Below, piece by piece: positions 43,342-52,277 of a stretch of DNA of 64,000 nucleotides (within the stretch, counting starts at the first letter, position 1; the number at the start of each line of letters is the position of its first letter). Source of the stretch: Myxococcales bacterium (GTDB taxonomy: Bacteria > Myxococcota_A > Polyangia > Polyangiales > Polyangiaceae); NCBI GenBank assembly GCA_903642325.1, contig CAHJWM010000020.1, positions 28,735 to 92,734 on the forward strand. The letters are read 5' to 3'. The position numbers and the translations under genes are program-made. Under the pieces are notes generated by a model. It saw nothing but the letters and a program-made list of their open reading frames with translations, searched no databases and was not told the DNA's origin.

Positions 43342-44409
43342 ATGGGCGAAGGAAGAAACTTGGTCGGCGTCGACATCGGTACCGCGTCGATCAAGGTCTG
43401 CCAGGTGAAGGAGACCCGAAAAGGGCTGGGCCTGGTGCGCCTGGGCTACGCCCCACTTGGTCCTCAAGCGATCGTGGATGGTCAGGTGATGGACGCGGCC
43501 GCTGTCATCGAGACGCTCCAAAAGGTCTTCCAGGACGCCAAAATTAGGCAGAAAGAGTGCGCGCTGAGCGTTTCCGGGCAGAGCGTGATCATCCGCAAGA
43601 TCACCGTGCCGATGATGACGGAAGCCGAGCTCGAAGAGCAGATTCAATGGGAGGCCGAGCAGCACATTCCCTTCGACATCAAGGACGTGCATGTCGACTA
43701 CCAGGTCCTCCGGCGCCGCGCCGAAGCGAGTCAAATGGACCTCTTGCTGGTAGCGGCCAAGCGCGATCAGATCGAGGAATATCTGCAACTGGCGCGGAAC
43801 GCGAAGCTCAGACCGGTGGTCTGCGACATCGACGCCTTCACGGTTCAGAACTTATTCGAATATTCGCGCAGCTTGCCGGTAGACCAGACGATTGCCTTGA
43901 TCAACGTCGGTGCGAGCTTGTCGTCCCTCAATATCATCGCCAACGGCGTGAGCGCCTTCACGCGCGAGATTGCCAATGGCGGAAACGTTATCACCGAGGA
44001 GATTCAGAAGCAGCTCAATGTGCCGCACGATCAGGCTGAAGCCTACAAATGCGGCGGCTCCGGCGACCCAAACCAAGCCGGCATGATCCCGCAGCAGGTG
44101 GTGCAGGTGGTCGAAGCGGTCAGCGACACCATCGCCGCCGAGATTCAGCGCAGCCTCGACTTCTTCATGGCTACGAGCGGCGAAGGAGAGATCGCACGCA
44201 TTTACGTGACGGGCGGCTCCGCCAACCTGGCCGCATTGGCGCGCGCCATCGAACGCCGGGCTCGCGTTTCGGTCGAAACCTGGTCGCCGATCGAAAAGCT
44301 GAGCATCGAGGCCAAGGAAGTCGACCCGGTTTTGCTGCAAACCCGCGCCGCCCAACTGTCCGTTGCGCTCGGCCTCTCGCTCCGTAAAGAAAAAGAGGCG
44401 CGCGCATGA
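43342..44409 (+). CDS. pilM: Type IV pilus assembly protein PilM
   Basis: This 355-residue actin-like ATPase lies on the cytoplasmic face of the pilus machine and binds the N-terminus of PilN. The start ATG 43342 has a GAGAGG ribosome binding site and gives MGEGRNLVGVDIGTASIKVCQV, the phosphate-1 motif. PMMTEAELEEQIQWEAEQHIPFDI is the typical PilM segment, and NVGASLSSLNIIANG and YVTGGSANLAAL are the phosphate-2 and adenosine motifs. It is the first gene of pilMNOP, overlapping pilN by ATGA. Confidence 0.94.
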   Translation: MGEGRNLVGVDIGTASIKVCQVKETRKGLGLVRLGYAPLGPQAIVDGQVMDAAAVIETLQKVFQDAKIRQKECALSVSGQSVIIRKITVPMMTEAELEEQIQWEAEQHIPFDIKDVHVDYQVLRRRAEASQMDLLLVAAKRDQIEEYLQLARNAKLRPVVCDIDAFTVQNLFEYSRSLPVDQTIALINVGASLSSLNIIANGVSAFTREIANGGNVITEEIQKQLNVPHDQAEAYKCGGSGDPNQAGMIPQQVVQVVEAVSDTIAAEIQRSLDFFMATSGEGEIARIYVTGGSANLAALARAIERRARVSVETWSPIEKLSIEAKEVDPVLLQTRAAQLSVALGLSLRKEKEARA

Positions 44410-45044
44410 TTCGCGTCAATTTAATACCGCAAAAGCGGCGCTCGGATCGGAGAGACGGCTCGCAGCTGTGGCTCGCGGTGGTGATGGTGTTGATGCTCGC
44501 CGAGGTGGTCGCGCTGTTCGTGTTTCACGGCTTCAAGAACGAGGAGCTGGACGATCAACGTCGCAAAAACGCGGCGCTGAGCGCGCAAATCGATCAATCC
44601 AAGAGCGCGGTTGCCAATCATGCGGCGGTAACCCAGAAGCTCGGTCAGCTTCGCGCGCGTGAAGAGGCGATCAGCAAGTTACAGAGCGCGCGCACCGGGC
44701 CCACGGCAATCCTGCTCGAGTTGGCTCGTATGCTCACCGCGGGCCGAGGCCCAAGCGTCGACCCGGATCGCCTGAGCCAGCTGCGGCGCGACAACCCGCT
44801 GGCCGTGTTCAACCCGGCCTGGGACGCGCGGCGGCTGTGGCTCACCAAGTTTTCGGAAGAGCACCGAAAGCTCAGGCTCGAAGGCTTCGCGCAGGACGGT
44901 GAGGACGTGAGTGAGCTGGCGCGCAGAATGAACCTGTCGAGTTATTTCGCGGATGTCGAGCTGTTGCCCGCCAACCGCATGACGGACGCCGCAACCAAGG
45001 TGGAAGTCGTGAAGTTTGCCTTAGAAGCGACGGTCAAATACTGA
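44406..45044 (+). CDS. pilN: Type IV pilus assembly protein PilN
   Basis: This 212-residue inner-membrane protein starts with MIRVNLIPQKRRSDRRD. The INLLP-like motif (VNLIPQ) is the PilM-binding peptide. One membrane helix follows at about 20-40 (LWLAVVMVLMLAEVVALFVF), then a periplasmic coiled coil and a ferredoxin-like domain. It forms the alignment subcomplex with PilO and PilP. It overlaps pilM (ATGA) and pilO (TGATG), so translation is coupled. Confidence 0.93.
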   Translation: MIRVNLIPQKRRSDRRDGSQLWLAVVMVLMLAEVVALFVFHGFKNEELDDQRRKNAALSAQIDQSKSAVANHAAVTQKLGQLRAREEAISKLQSARTGPTAILLELARMLTAGRGPSVDPDRLSQLRRDNPLAVFNPAWDARRLWLTKFSEEHRKLRLEGFAQDGEDVSELARRMNLSSYFADVELLPANRMTDAATKVEVVKFALEATVKY

Positions 45045-45664
45045 TGGCTCGCCAGACCAACGTCTTGAACAAGCTTCCGCTGCTCGGTCGGATCGGCGTG
45101 GGCGCGGGCCTCTTGCTGTTGATCGGGGTGGCCTACTTCGTCGTCTTTTACGGAGACATCGAGAGCTCGATCAAGGCCGCGCAAGGTCAGGAGCAGGCGC
45201 TGCGGAATGACTTGGCGGACGCGAAACAAAATGAATTCGCGTATCAAAAGGACCTCGCCGAGCTGACTGATCGCCAGCAACGCCAGCGCGAGCTAAATAA
45301 GGTGTTGCCAGTCGACACCGAGTACCCCGCCTTTTTGAGCGCGGTGCAGTCCGTCGCAAACGTGTCCGGCATTGGTCTCACGGCGTGGGCGCCTCAGCCG
45401 GAGGTTTCCGAGCAGTTCTACAGCCGAGTGCCCATGAAGGTGACGCTCGTCGGGCGCTATCACCAAGTTGCCAAGTTCTTTTACGGCGTGGGGCAGCTCG
45501 ATCGCATCATCAACATGGAAAATATATCGCTGACGGACCCGAAAATCCAAGGCGATGACGTGGTCGTGAAGACCGAAGCATTGGCCACGGCCTTCCGCGC
45601 TCTCGACGAGACCAAGGCGGCTGCCGCCGATAAGCGCGGCGCGGCGATTGCGGGGCAGCAGTGA
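45044..45664 (+). CDS. pilO: Type IV pilus assembly protein PilO
   Basis: This 206-residue inner-membrane protein has one membrane helix at about 16-38 (IGVGAGLLLLIGVAYFVVFY), a coiled coil (LRNDLADAKQNEFAYQKDLAEL) and a periplasmic domain with LPVDTEYPAFLSAVQSVANVSG and KVTLVGRYHQVAKFFYGVGQL, as in PilO. It pairs with PilN. It overlaps pilN by one base and pilP by GTGA. Confidence 0.93.
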   Translation: MARQTNVLNKLPLLGRIGVGAGLLLLIGVAYFVVFYGDIESSIKAAQGQEQALRNDLADAKQNEFAYQKDLAELTDRQQRQRELNKVLPVDTEYPAFLSAVQSVANVSGIGLTAWAPQPEVSEQFYSRVPMKVTLVGRYHQVAKFFYGVGQLDRIINMENISLTDPKIQGDDVVVKTEALATAFRALDETKAAAADKRGAAIAGQQ

Positions 45665-46317
45665 CCGGGGGCCGGGTTTCGATGCTGGCTTTGGCTCTGG
45701 CAGGCGCAGCTTGTAGCGACCCGCCGGTCGTGACGACGGCCCCTTCGGCTTCAGCTGCCATGGGCGAGCCAAGCACTGCGGCGCCCGCGGCGACGGCGGC
45801 ACTGCCCGCTACGGCGCCGGCATCGAGCGCGCCTTTCGCCCCACCGCCCAAGGTCGAGGTGCAAGAGCACGAGTTCACGGAAAATGAGCGCTCGCGCGAC
45901 CCGTTCCGGTCGTTTGCGGCAAGCTTCGTGGAAGACTCCAAGGCCAAGGTTCACTCGCAGCGTGAGGTAATCTTGAGCCAGTACGCGCTCGATGAGCTGA
46001 AGCTGATCGGCATCGTGACCCGTGCCGAACCGGCCAAGGCCATGCTCGTGGATCCGACGGGCAAGGGCTACGTGATTCAGCGCGGTAACTTCGTGGGCCG
46101 CGCCGATGTAGTGCAGGCCACTGGCGCCTCGGGCGCGACCTACGAGATCAACTGGCGCGTCGACCGCATCCGGTCGAGTGACGTCGTGTTGATCCGTGAA
46201 GACCCATCGAATCCGGATGTTCCGAGCGCAACGCGGGTCATTCCCCTGCGCCCCGACGAAGCGCCGGATACCGACATTCCCGAAGGGGTCGTGCTGCCCG
46301 CCGCAGCCGCAAGATAA
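45661..46317 (+). CDS. pilP: Type IV pilus assembly lipoprotein PilP
   Basis: This 218-residue lipoprotein has signal peptide MLALALAGAAC (lipobox AGAAC), an Ala/Pro-rich linker and the PilP beta domain: RDPFRSF at the start, then LDELKLIGIVTRAEPAKAMLVDPTGKGYVIQRGNFVG, the typical strand pattern. PilP links the PilN-PilO complex to the PilQ secretin. The start is GTG 45661 overlapping the pilO stop. Confidence 0.93.
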   Translation: MTGGRVSMLALALAGAACSDPPVVTTAPSASAAMGEPSTAAPAATAALPATAPASSAPFAPPPKVEVQEHEFTENERSRDPFRSFAASFVEDSKAKVHSQREVILSQYALDELKLIGIVTRAEPAKAMLVDPTGKGYVIQRGNFVGRADVVQATGASGATYEINWRVDRIRSSDVVLIREDPSNPDVPSATRVIPLRPDEAPDTDIPEGVVLPAAAAR

Positions 46318-46459
46318 CGGCGTCCTGCCCTTACGTAAGCGTCGCTATTACCGCGCGTTATTTGTTCGGTTCGGTCACAACCAGATACGCTTCGAGTCGA
46401 ACCGTAGTGAACGCCATTACAAGCAATAAGCCGGTCAGCTTGCCTTCCGGAGTCACACC

Positions 46460-48778
46460 ATGAGGCGGACCCCGTCCCGTACGATCGCGGCGACATCGCT
46501 GCTCGCTTTGCTCACCGCGTTCGCCTTGCCCAAGCGGGCGCAGGCCGAAGACGGAGCCAACCACGCCACCACGGTGCGCATGGTGCGAGACGCCGAGCGC
46601 AACGTAGTGCGCGTCGTACTCGGCTTCAGCCAAATTCCGACGTTCACGGCCCGTCTGGAGCGGAATGGGCAGCGCTTGGTGGTGGACGTTCCGGACGCCG
46701 ACATAGCGGGTGCTCCCGCCGCGCTCACCGATCGGCTGGGCGTCGTGGGCGGGGTGATGACCCAGGCCTTCAAATCGGATGGTAAGTCGACCACGCGCCT
46801 GCTGGTGACCTTGTTGGAGCCCGCCAAATATGCCGTTACGATCGACGGCACTGACTTGGTAGTGTCCCTCGCCAAGAACGCAACCGCGCTCGACGCGCCG
46901 CTGCGTGCCGCTCAGACCCTTTCGACCGGCACGGCGAAGGTGAACGCCGTTCGCTACGAGCATTCGGATCTCGAAGATAGAGTGCTGATCGACCTGAGCG
47001 AGGTCACCGAATATCGCCAGGCCAGCACGGCGCCCGGCAAAAACGCATTGACCCTTTCGGGCGCGACGATCTCCCGGGAGCTGACGCGCACCCTCGATGT
47101 GTCCGCATTCAGTGGCGCGCTGAGCTCGATATCGAGCTACTCGTCCGACAACGACGCGAAATCCGTCACGATTCAAAGCGAGGGTGACCGTACCGCCGTG
47201 GCGCGCGTTTCGCGCCGCGGTACGACCCTTGTTTGGTCCTTTGCGAAACCTGGCGCTCAGCCCTCCTCCGTGACCGGTGTCGGCTTGGACGGCGGCATCG
47301 CGCGCCGTTCTCGCACGGTGCACGTGGAAAGCCAGTCCGAGGACATTCCGCTGGTGCGCGACGGCTCCGAATCCGACTCACCTCTAAGCAAATCTTCGGG
47401 TGATTCGGAGGTCGCCTCCGCGCCCGCCGAGGCTTCCGCGTCTGCTCCGAATTTGCTGGCTCAGACCAAGCACGCCTTCACGGGTCGGCGCATCGATCTG
47501 GACCTCAAAGACGCCGATGTACACAACGTCTTGCGCCTGCTGGCTGACGTCGGCCAGGTGAACATCGTGACCGCGGACAACGTGGCCGGCACGATCACGA
47601 TCCGGATGCGCAACGTGCCATGGGACCAAGCCCTCGACGTCGTGCTGCAGGCCAAGGGTCTAGGCGTCGTACAACGCGCCAACATGCTGCGCATCGCGCC
47701 GCTGGCGGACCTGGAAAAAGAGCGAGAATTGCAGATCGCGCGTCGCCAGCAAGAAGTGAAGCTTGCTCCGCTGGAGACGCGTCTCATTCCCGTGAGTTAT
47801 GCGCAGGCTTCGGACATTCAGGATCGCGCCAAACCGCTCTTGTCCGAGCGTGGCTCGATCGCCGTAGACGATCGTACCAACGTGATGATCGTGCGCGATC
47901 TAGCCGGCAACTTGAATCAAATCGAGGAGCTGACGCGCTCGCTCGACACGCAGACACCGCAGGTGCTGGTCGAGGCCCGTATCGTGGAGGCCACGAGCCG
48001 CTACATCCGCGACGTTGGTATTCAGTGGGGCGGCGACACGACGTTTTCCTCGGCGACGGGAAACCCTACCGGCCTCGCGTTTCCGAGCTCCATCGGGGTG
48101 GCGGGTGGCGCCAGTGACGGTGGCACTCCAACCGCTGGTTTGAGCCCGTTCACGCGGACGGTGGCCAACCCGAACTTCGCCGTGAATTTGCCGGCCGTCG
48201 TCGGCACCGGCGCCGGTGGCGCGCTCGGCCTGACCTTCGGCTCGATCGACAACACGGTGAACTTGGCGGTTCGCCTGTCCGCCGCTGAATCCAGCGGCCT
48301 TTTGCGCATCTTGAGTAGCCCGCGCATTTTGACCTTGGACAATCGCGAAGCGCGAATCTCCCAAGGCACCTTGATTCCGTTCTCGCAGGTCAGCGCGCAG
48401 GGCGTGCAGACCACGTTTCAAGAAGCCAAGCTGCAACTGTTGGTCAAGCCGCACGTTACGGCCGACGGTAGTGTCAGCATGCACGTCAAGATCAATCGCG
48501 ACGAGCCCGACTTCAATCAGACCTCGGCACGTGGTGATCCGACGATCTTGAAGCGCGAAGCGGAGACCGATCTCTTGGTCATGGACGGTCACACGGCGGT
48601 GATCGGTGGCATCTTCACGCGCAACACCGGGCGCAACTTGGATCAGGTCCCGTTTTTCGGCGATATCCCCCTGTTGGGCTTGCTCTTCCAACGCCGCCGC
48701 GCCAGCGACACGCGCGGGGAACTGGTAATCTTCTTGACGCCAAGGATCGTGAATCGCGCCGAGGCATTGGGGCGCTGA
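46460..48778 (+). CDS. pilQ: Type IV pilus secretin PilQ
   Basis: This 772-residue outer-membrane channel lets the pilus exit. After a signal peptide (IAATSLLALLTAFALPKRAQA) come two AMIN-type peptidoglycan-binding domains (about 35-125 and 150-260), a linker, the secretin N0 domain (about 343-415, LDLKDADVHNVLRLLADVGQVN), an N1 domain (about 430-510, VSYAQASDIQDRAKPLL) and the secretin core to about 765, ending with VPFFGDIPLLGLLFQRR. A 142-bp gap separates it from pilP, wide enough for its own promoter. TTCCGGAGT just before the ATG is the ribosome binding site. Confidence 0.94.
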   Translation: MRRTPSRTIAATSLLALLTAFALPKRAQAEDGANHATTVRMVRDAERNVVRVVLGFSQIPTFTARLERNGQRLVVDVPDADIAGAPAALTDRLGVVGGVMTQAFKSDGKSTTRLLVTLLEPAKYAVTIDGTDLVVSLAKNATALDAPLRAAQTLSTGTAKVNAVRYEHSDLEDRVLIDLSEVTEYRQASTAPGKNALTLSGATISRELTRTLDVSAFSGALSSISSYSSDNDAKSVTIQSEGDRTAVARVSRRGTTLVWSFAKPGAQPSSVTGVGLDGGIARRSRTVHVESQSEDIPLVRDGSESDSPLSKSSGDSEVASAPAEASASAPNLLAQTKHAFTGRRIDLDLKDADVHNVLRLLADVGQVNIVTADNVAGTITIRMRNVPWDQALDVVLQAKGLGVVQRANMLRIAPLADLEKERELQIARRQQEVKLAPLETRLIPVSYAQASDIQDRAKPLLSERGSIAVDDRTNVMIVRDLAGNLNQIEELTRSLDTQTPQVLVEARIVEATSRYIRDVGIQWGGDTTFSSATGNPTGLAFPSSIGVAGGASDGGTPTAGLSPFTRTVANPNFAVNLPAVVGTGAGGALGLTFGSIDNTVNLAVRLSAAESSGLLRILSSPRILTLDNREARISQGTLIPFSQVSAQGVQTTFQEAKLQLLVKPHVTADGSVSMHVKINRDEPDFNQTSARGDPTILKREAETDLLVMDGHTAVIGGIFTRNTGRNLDQVPFFGDIPLLGLLFQRRRASDTRGELVIFLTPRIVNRAEALGR

Positions 48779-48876
48779 CGTTTAGGAGGTTGGCCTTCCG
48801 GCGTCGTTGACAGCGCGGGCCTCGCTCGTCGATGCTGCGCGCGTAACGGCGGCGAGCCGAAACGAGCTTCGCCTTC

Positions 48877-50400
48877 GTGACGGTCATGCTCGCGAAGCGC
48901 ACACGCTCACCGTTGATTGGCGTCGGCCTGTGGGCGACGCTGTACGTGGCTCGGGCCCACGCTTATCAGAGCGAGGTCGATGCCACGCTCGATGCCCAGT
49001 TCTATTCGCTGCAAAGCCCGTACGGCAGCCCGCTCGTGCAGCGCCGCCGGTATACGCAAACCTTGGCGCTGAATCTATATGAGCTTCAGACCGACCGCGT
49101 CGCGCTCGGACCACAGCTTTCGTTCCGGTCGCGGCTGCGCCTGGATACTGACTTCGGCCAGCGGCCGGAGGAGCGGAATCCGGATTCGTCGTCGTTCACG
49201 CCGGGCCTTGCGGAAGCTCCGCTCGACGTCATGTACGCGTACCTGGACGGGCAGCGTTACCTGAACGGCTGGCTCGGGTTTCGGCTTGGGCGTCAGTACG
49301 TCGTCGATACGTTGGGCTTTTGGTCATTCGACGGGGCAGACGTGTTGCTCACCACGCCCGCATACGTTGCGTTCGAGGCGTACGCCGGCTTCGAACAACG
49401 GGGTGGCCTGCCGATGCTCGGAACCTCTCGTTTCGAGGCTGACGGGGTGTCTCGCGGCGACCGCTCCGGGCTGAGCTTCGGGCAGTCGCCGAGCTTCTTG
49501 CAAGAATCGAAGCTGGCGCCCGCGTACGGCTTTGCGATCGAGTCGGCTGGGCTCCATTTTCTGCACAGTCGCTTCACTTATCGCAAGGTGATCAACCGCG
49601 ATGCAGTCTTGGTTTCGCCGTTCTTGGACAACGGCGGAGGCTTGCGCTACGCGCTCGGCGACCGCACCTCGAGCGAGCGCATCGCTTACTCGGTGCGCGC
49701 GGATGACTCTGATCTCGGTGCCGCGCTCGGGTCGGTCATCTACGACTTGTACAATCGGCGCGTCAGCCAATGGAATCTAGGATTGGACTGGTACGCCACG
49801 GAGCGCGTGGTCTTTGGCGTCAACGCCGATTATTTCTTGCCAACGTTCGATGGCGATTCGATTTTCAACTGGTTCGCTCACCGCGGCACGACCTCGCTCA
49901 CGGCCCGCGCCGACCTGGCCTTCTCGCGTCAGCTCGAGGTTGCGGCGAGTGCCGGCGCGAAGATGTTCGGGACGGAAGGCGAGCCATCCAACTACGCAAC
50001 CTCGGCGGGTCCGAATCTCGACGTGACGGGCAAAACTTACGATTATTTAGCCTCGCTCGGCGGACGTTACCGATTTTGGGATGGCAGTTTGGCCTTGAAT
50101 GCCATGGCCGAGAGCGGCGGGGCGGGGCACCGTTACGGCGCCGACCTGACGGGTCGCAAGCGCTTCGAAGGCGGTTATTACGATTCGCTGGCCGTGCTGT
50201 CGGTGTACGATTGGGATGATGCATTGCGCTCGGACCGGAGCGCGACGAGCTTTTCATACGTGCTCGGCGGCGGTGTTTCGCCGAGCTTCATGCTCTTCAG
50301 CCGCGGCCGCTTCGGCGTCGAGTGGGAGCACACGATGAACCGTTTGGTGGGACAACGGTTTCGCATGCTGGCAACCTTGGAACTATCGGTGCTGCGATGA
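48877..50400 (+). CDS. Outer-membrane beta-barrel candidate preceding the multiheme cytochrome
   Basis: This 507-residue protein has a signal peptide (RSPLIGVGLWATLYVARAHA). The mature part is built of alternating-hydrophobicity segments with many aromatics (YLNGWLGFRLGRQYVVDTLGFW, VVFGVNADYFLPTF, YDYLASLGGRYRFWDGSLALN) and ends in FRMLATLELSVLR, consistent with an outer-membrane barrel of perhaps 18-22 strands. No family is recognised with certainty, and it is shorter than MtrB/OmbB porins. Its stop overlaps the start of the 13-heme cytochrome gene (ATGA at 50397-50400), so the products probably act together. Start GTG 48877; ATG 48886 is an alternative. Confidence 0.72.
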   Translation: MTVMLAKRTRSPLIGVGLWATLYVARAHAYQSEVDATLDAQFYSLQSPYGSPLVQRRRYTQTLALNLYELQTDRVALGPQLSFRSRLRLDTDFGQRPEERNPDSSSFTPGLAEAPLDVMYAYLDGQRYLNGWLGFRLGRQYVVDTLGFWSFDGADVLLTTPAYVAFEAYAGFEQRGGLPMLGTSRFEADGVSRGDRSGLSFGQSPSFLQESKLAPAYGFAIESAGLHFLHSRFTYRKVINRDAVLVSPFLDNGGGLRYALGDRTSSERIAYSVRADDSDLGAALGSVIYDLYNRRVSQWNLGLDWYATERVVFGVNADYFLPTFDGDSIFNWFAHRGTTSLTARADLAFSRQLEVAASAGAKMFGTEGEPSNYATSAGPNLDVTGKTYDYLASLGGRYRFWDGSLALNAMAESGGAGHRYGADLTGRKRFEGGYYDSLAVLSVYDWDDALRSDRSATSFSYVLGGGVSPSFMLFSRGRFGVEWEHTMNRLVGQRFRMLATLELSVLR

Positions 50401-51896
50401 CCGGCGCAGAGCGGGGGTCTTGCCGCGAGTCCTGTTGGTTCTTGATGTTCGGCTGCGTGCTGGCGTTGGGCCTGGCTTTGTGCGGGCAAAGCCCGCTCGC
50501 GCGCGCTGAAGCGGCGCCTGCCACGCGCGAAGCGCCCGCCGACCCGGACGTGGCTCCGGACGCCGACCGCGCCGCGGCTGGCCCAGACAGCGACGCCGGT
50601 CCATTCGCCAGCGGGCCCGGCCCAAGCCCGGCCGTCGCAGCGCCGGCAGGCTCGCGGTTGACTCACGGCCTTGGGCCTCGAGCTGATGGGCTGCCCATTC
50701 TACCATCGGATCGGCCACCAGGAGCGCTTCCAGGCGATGGCGGCCCGAGCCCGGTGATCTTTCCCGCGCAGGACATCACCATCCGCTTCAACCACCAGCG
50801 GCACGTCCAGGGGCTCGGCATGACCTGCGCCACGTGCCATGAAAAGGCCCACACCAGCCACGACAGCGCCGACTCGCTGCTGCCGAAGGGCACGCGCTGC
50901 GATGGCTGCCACGGTAGCGATCATCGTGATCCTCTGAGCGTGCGGGGCGTAGGCGAGTCGCCAATTGGTCAGTGCGCATTCTGTCATTTGGGTTACAGCA
51001 GCAGCGCCGGTAATAGGGTTGCGCGGTTGTCGCTACCGAAGCCAAATCTACGTTTCGATCACGCGCTGCACGCCAAGCGCAACATCGCCTGCGCGCAGTG
51101 TCATGGAGCGGTGGAGAACCTCGAGCTTGCCACCCGCGACCAGTTGCCGCGCATGCGCGGCTGTTTGAACTGTCACCAAGCCTCGGGTGCGGCCGCCGGT
51201 CGCGCTCGCTCCGATTGCCGCACCTGTCACTTGAGCGATCCATCGGGCTTGATCAAGGTCAGCTTCGAGACGGGCACGCTGGCGCCGCCCAGCTGGCTGC
51301 ACGACGCGGGCCATGGTCCCGACTGGATCGAACGCCACAAGCAGATCGCCGGCAACGACAGCCGCTTTTGCGCCAATTGCCATCAAGAAAAGTACTGCAC
51401 CGACTGCCACGACGGTCGGGTTCGCCCGCGCAACATCCACCCGAATGATTGGCTCGATAGTCACCCGGTAGCGGCTCGGCAAAACCAGCAGAAGTGCGCG
51501 AGCTGCCACCGCGAACAGTCGTTCTGTTTGAGCTGCCATCAGCGCGCGGGCGTGGCCGAGTCCGGCCCGTTTTCGAACGAGGCCCAGCGCGGTCGTTTCC
51601 ACCCGCCCAAGGCCGAGTGGACCGACGGCCCGCGCACACCGCGGCACCACGCTTGGGAGGCGGAGCGAAACATCAGCGCGTGCGTCAGCTGCCATGTCGA
51701 GCGCGACTGCGCGGTGTGTCACGCGACGACGGCCGTCGGCGGACGCGGCTCAGGCTATCCGGCCGGCCCCGGCCAAAGCACGGACCCACACCCAGTTGGG
51801 TTTCGCTCGCGCTGTGCCGCGGCCTTGCGTCAAAACGCGCGCCCATGCTTGGTCTGTCACGCGCCGGACGACCCAAACCTGCAGACTTGCCGGTGA
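50397..51896 (+). CDS. Secreted 13-heme c-type cytochrome
   Basis: This 499-residue protein has a signal peptide (WFLMFGCVLALGLALC...ARA) and a Pro/Ala-rich linker. From about residue 110 it has thirteen CXXCH heme motifs: CATCH, CDGCH, CAFCH, CAQCH, CLNCH, CRTCH, CANCH, CTDCH, CASCH, CLSCH, CVSCH, CAVCH and CLVCH. Many scattered His residues (RFNHQRH, RFDHALH, RHKQ, HHAW) can serve as distal ligands, as in bis-His cytochromes. It should therefore be a periplasmic or outer-membrane electron-transfer wire. The start overlaps the barrel gene (ATGA), which rules out the longer in-frame start at 50322. The C-terminus is a short CR ending. Confidence 0.86.
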   Translation: MTGAERGSCRESCWFLMFGCVLALGLALCGQSPLARAEAAPATREAPADPDVAPDADRAAAGPDSDAGPFASGPGPSPAVAAPAGSRLTHGLGPRADGLPILPSDRPPGALPGDGGPSPVIFPAQDITIRFNHQRHVQGLGMTCATCHEKAHTSHDSADSLLPKGTRCDGCHGSDHRDPLSVRGVGESPIGQCAFCHLGYSSSAGNRVARLSLPKPNLRFDHALHAKRNIACAQCHGAVENLELATRDQLPRMRGCLNCHQASGAAAGRARSDCRTCHLSDPSGLIKVSFETGTLAPPSWLHDAGHGPDWIERHKQIAGNDSRFCANCHQEKYCTDCHDGRVRPRNIHPNDWLDSHPVAARQNQQKCASCHREQSFCLSCHQRAGVAESGPFSNEAQRGRFHPPKAEWTDGPRTPRHHAWEAERNISACVSCHVERDCAVCHATTAVGGRGSGYPAGPGQSTDPHPVGFRSRCAAALRQNARPCLVCHAPDDPNLQTCR

Positions 51897-52010
51897 TTTC
51901 CTTGGGGAACGGCGGGGAAAACCGGACGACTTTCGTAAACTGCTTGCGTGACAGTTCCGCGGACTGGTATTGCGAATGCCGCTCTCAAAGGTGTTTTGCC
52001 CTATCGCTGA

Positions 52011-52016
52011 AGGAGG
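52011..52016 (+). promoter_or_regulatory. Strong Shine-Dalgarno of the 84-residue protein
   Basis: AGGAGG lies six bases before the GTG at 52023, the best ribosome binding site in this region. It decides the GTG start and supports that this short gene is real and well translated. Confidence 0.75.
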
Positions 52017-52022
52017 CTCTTC

Positions 52023-52277
52023 GTGAAGGAGCTTGTTCGTTTTCTGTTCGAGAACCTGTACTTCGACTTCCAAGGGGACATCACCGTGGAGAAGATGCGG
52101 GAGTTCTTGCGCGAGGACGACAGCCGCGAAGCTCGCCAGCTATTGTCGAAGATCATCGAGGAAAAGGGGGTCGACGACCTCCTGATCACGCTCGCCGATT
52201 GCCTGAAGGACCAGATCCGGACCGGCGTGGGCGAGCAATCCATTCGCGATCAGCTCAATATCTACACCGACAGCTGA
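52023..52277 (+). CDS. Small acidic helical protein between the cytochrome genes
   Basis: This 84-residue protein starts at GTG 52023 behind a perfect AGGAGG. It is predicted almost fully alpha-helical (LVRFLFENLYFDF, VEKMREFLREDDSREARQLLSKIIEE, DLLITLADCLKDQI). There is no signal peptide, membrane helix or heme motif, so it should be cytoplasmic. No family is recognised. It sits 126 bp after the cytochrome and its stop overlaps the putative start of the heme lipoprotein gene. Confidence 0.68.
   Translation: MKELVRFLFENLYFDFQGDITVEKMREFLREDDSREARQLLSKIIEEKGVDDLLITLADCLKDQIRTGVGEQSIRDQLNIYTDS

Noticed and set aside
51494..52273. Upstream extension of the heme lipoprotein frame across the cytochrome gene
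   Set aside because: It overlaps the last heme motifs of the cytochrome and the small protein gene in another frame; no signal peptide is found at its start.
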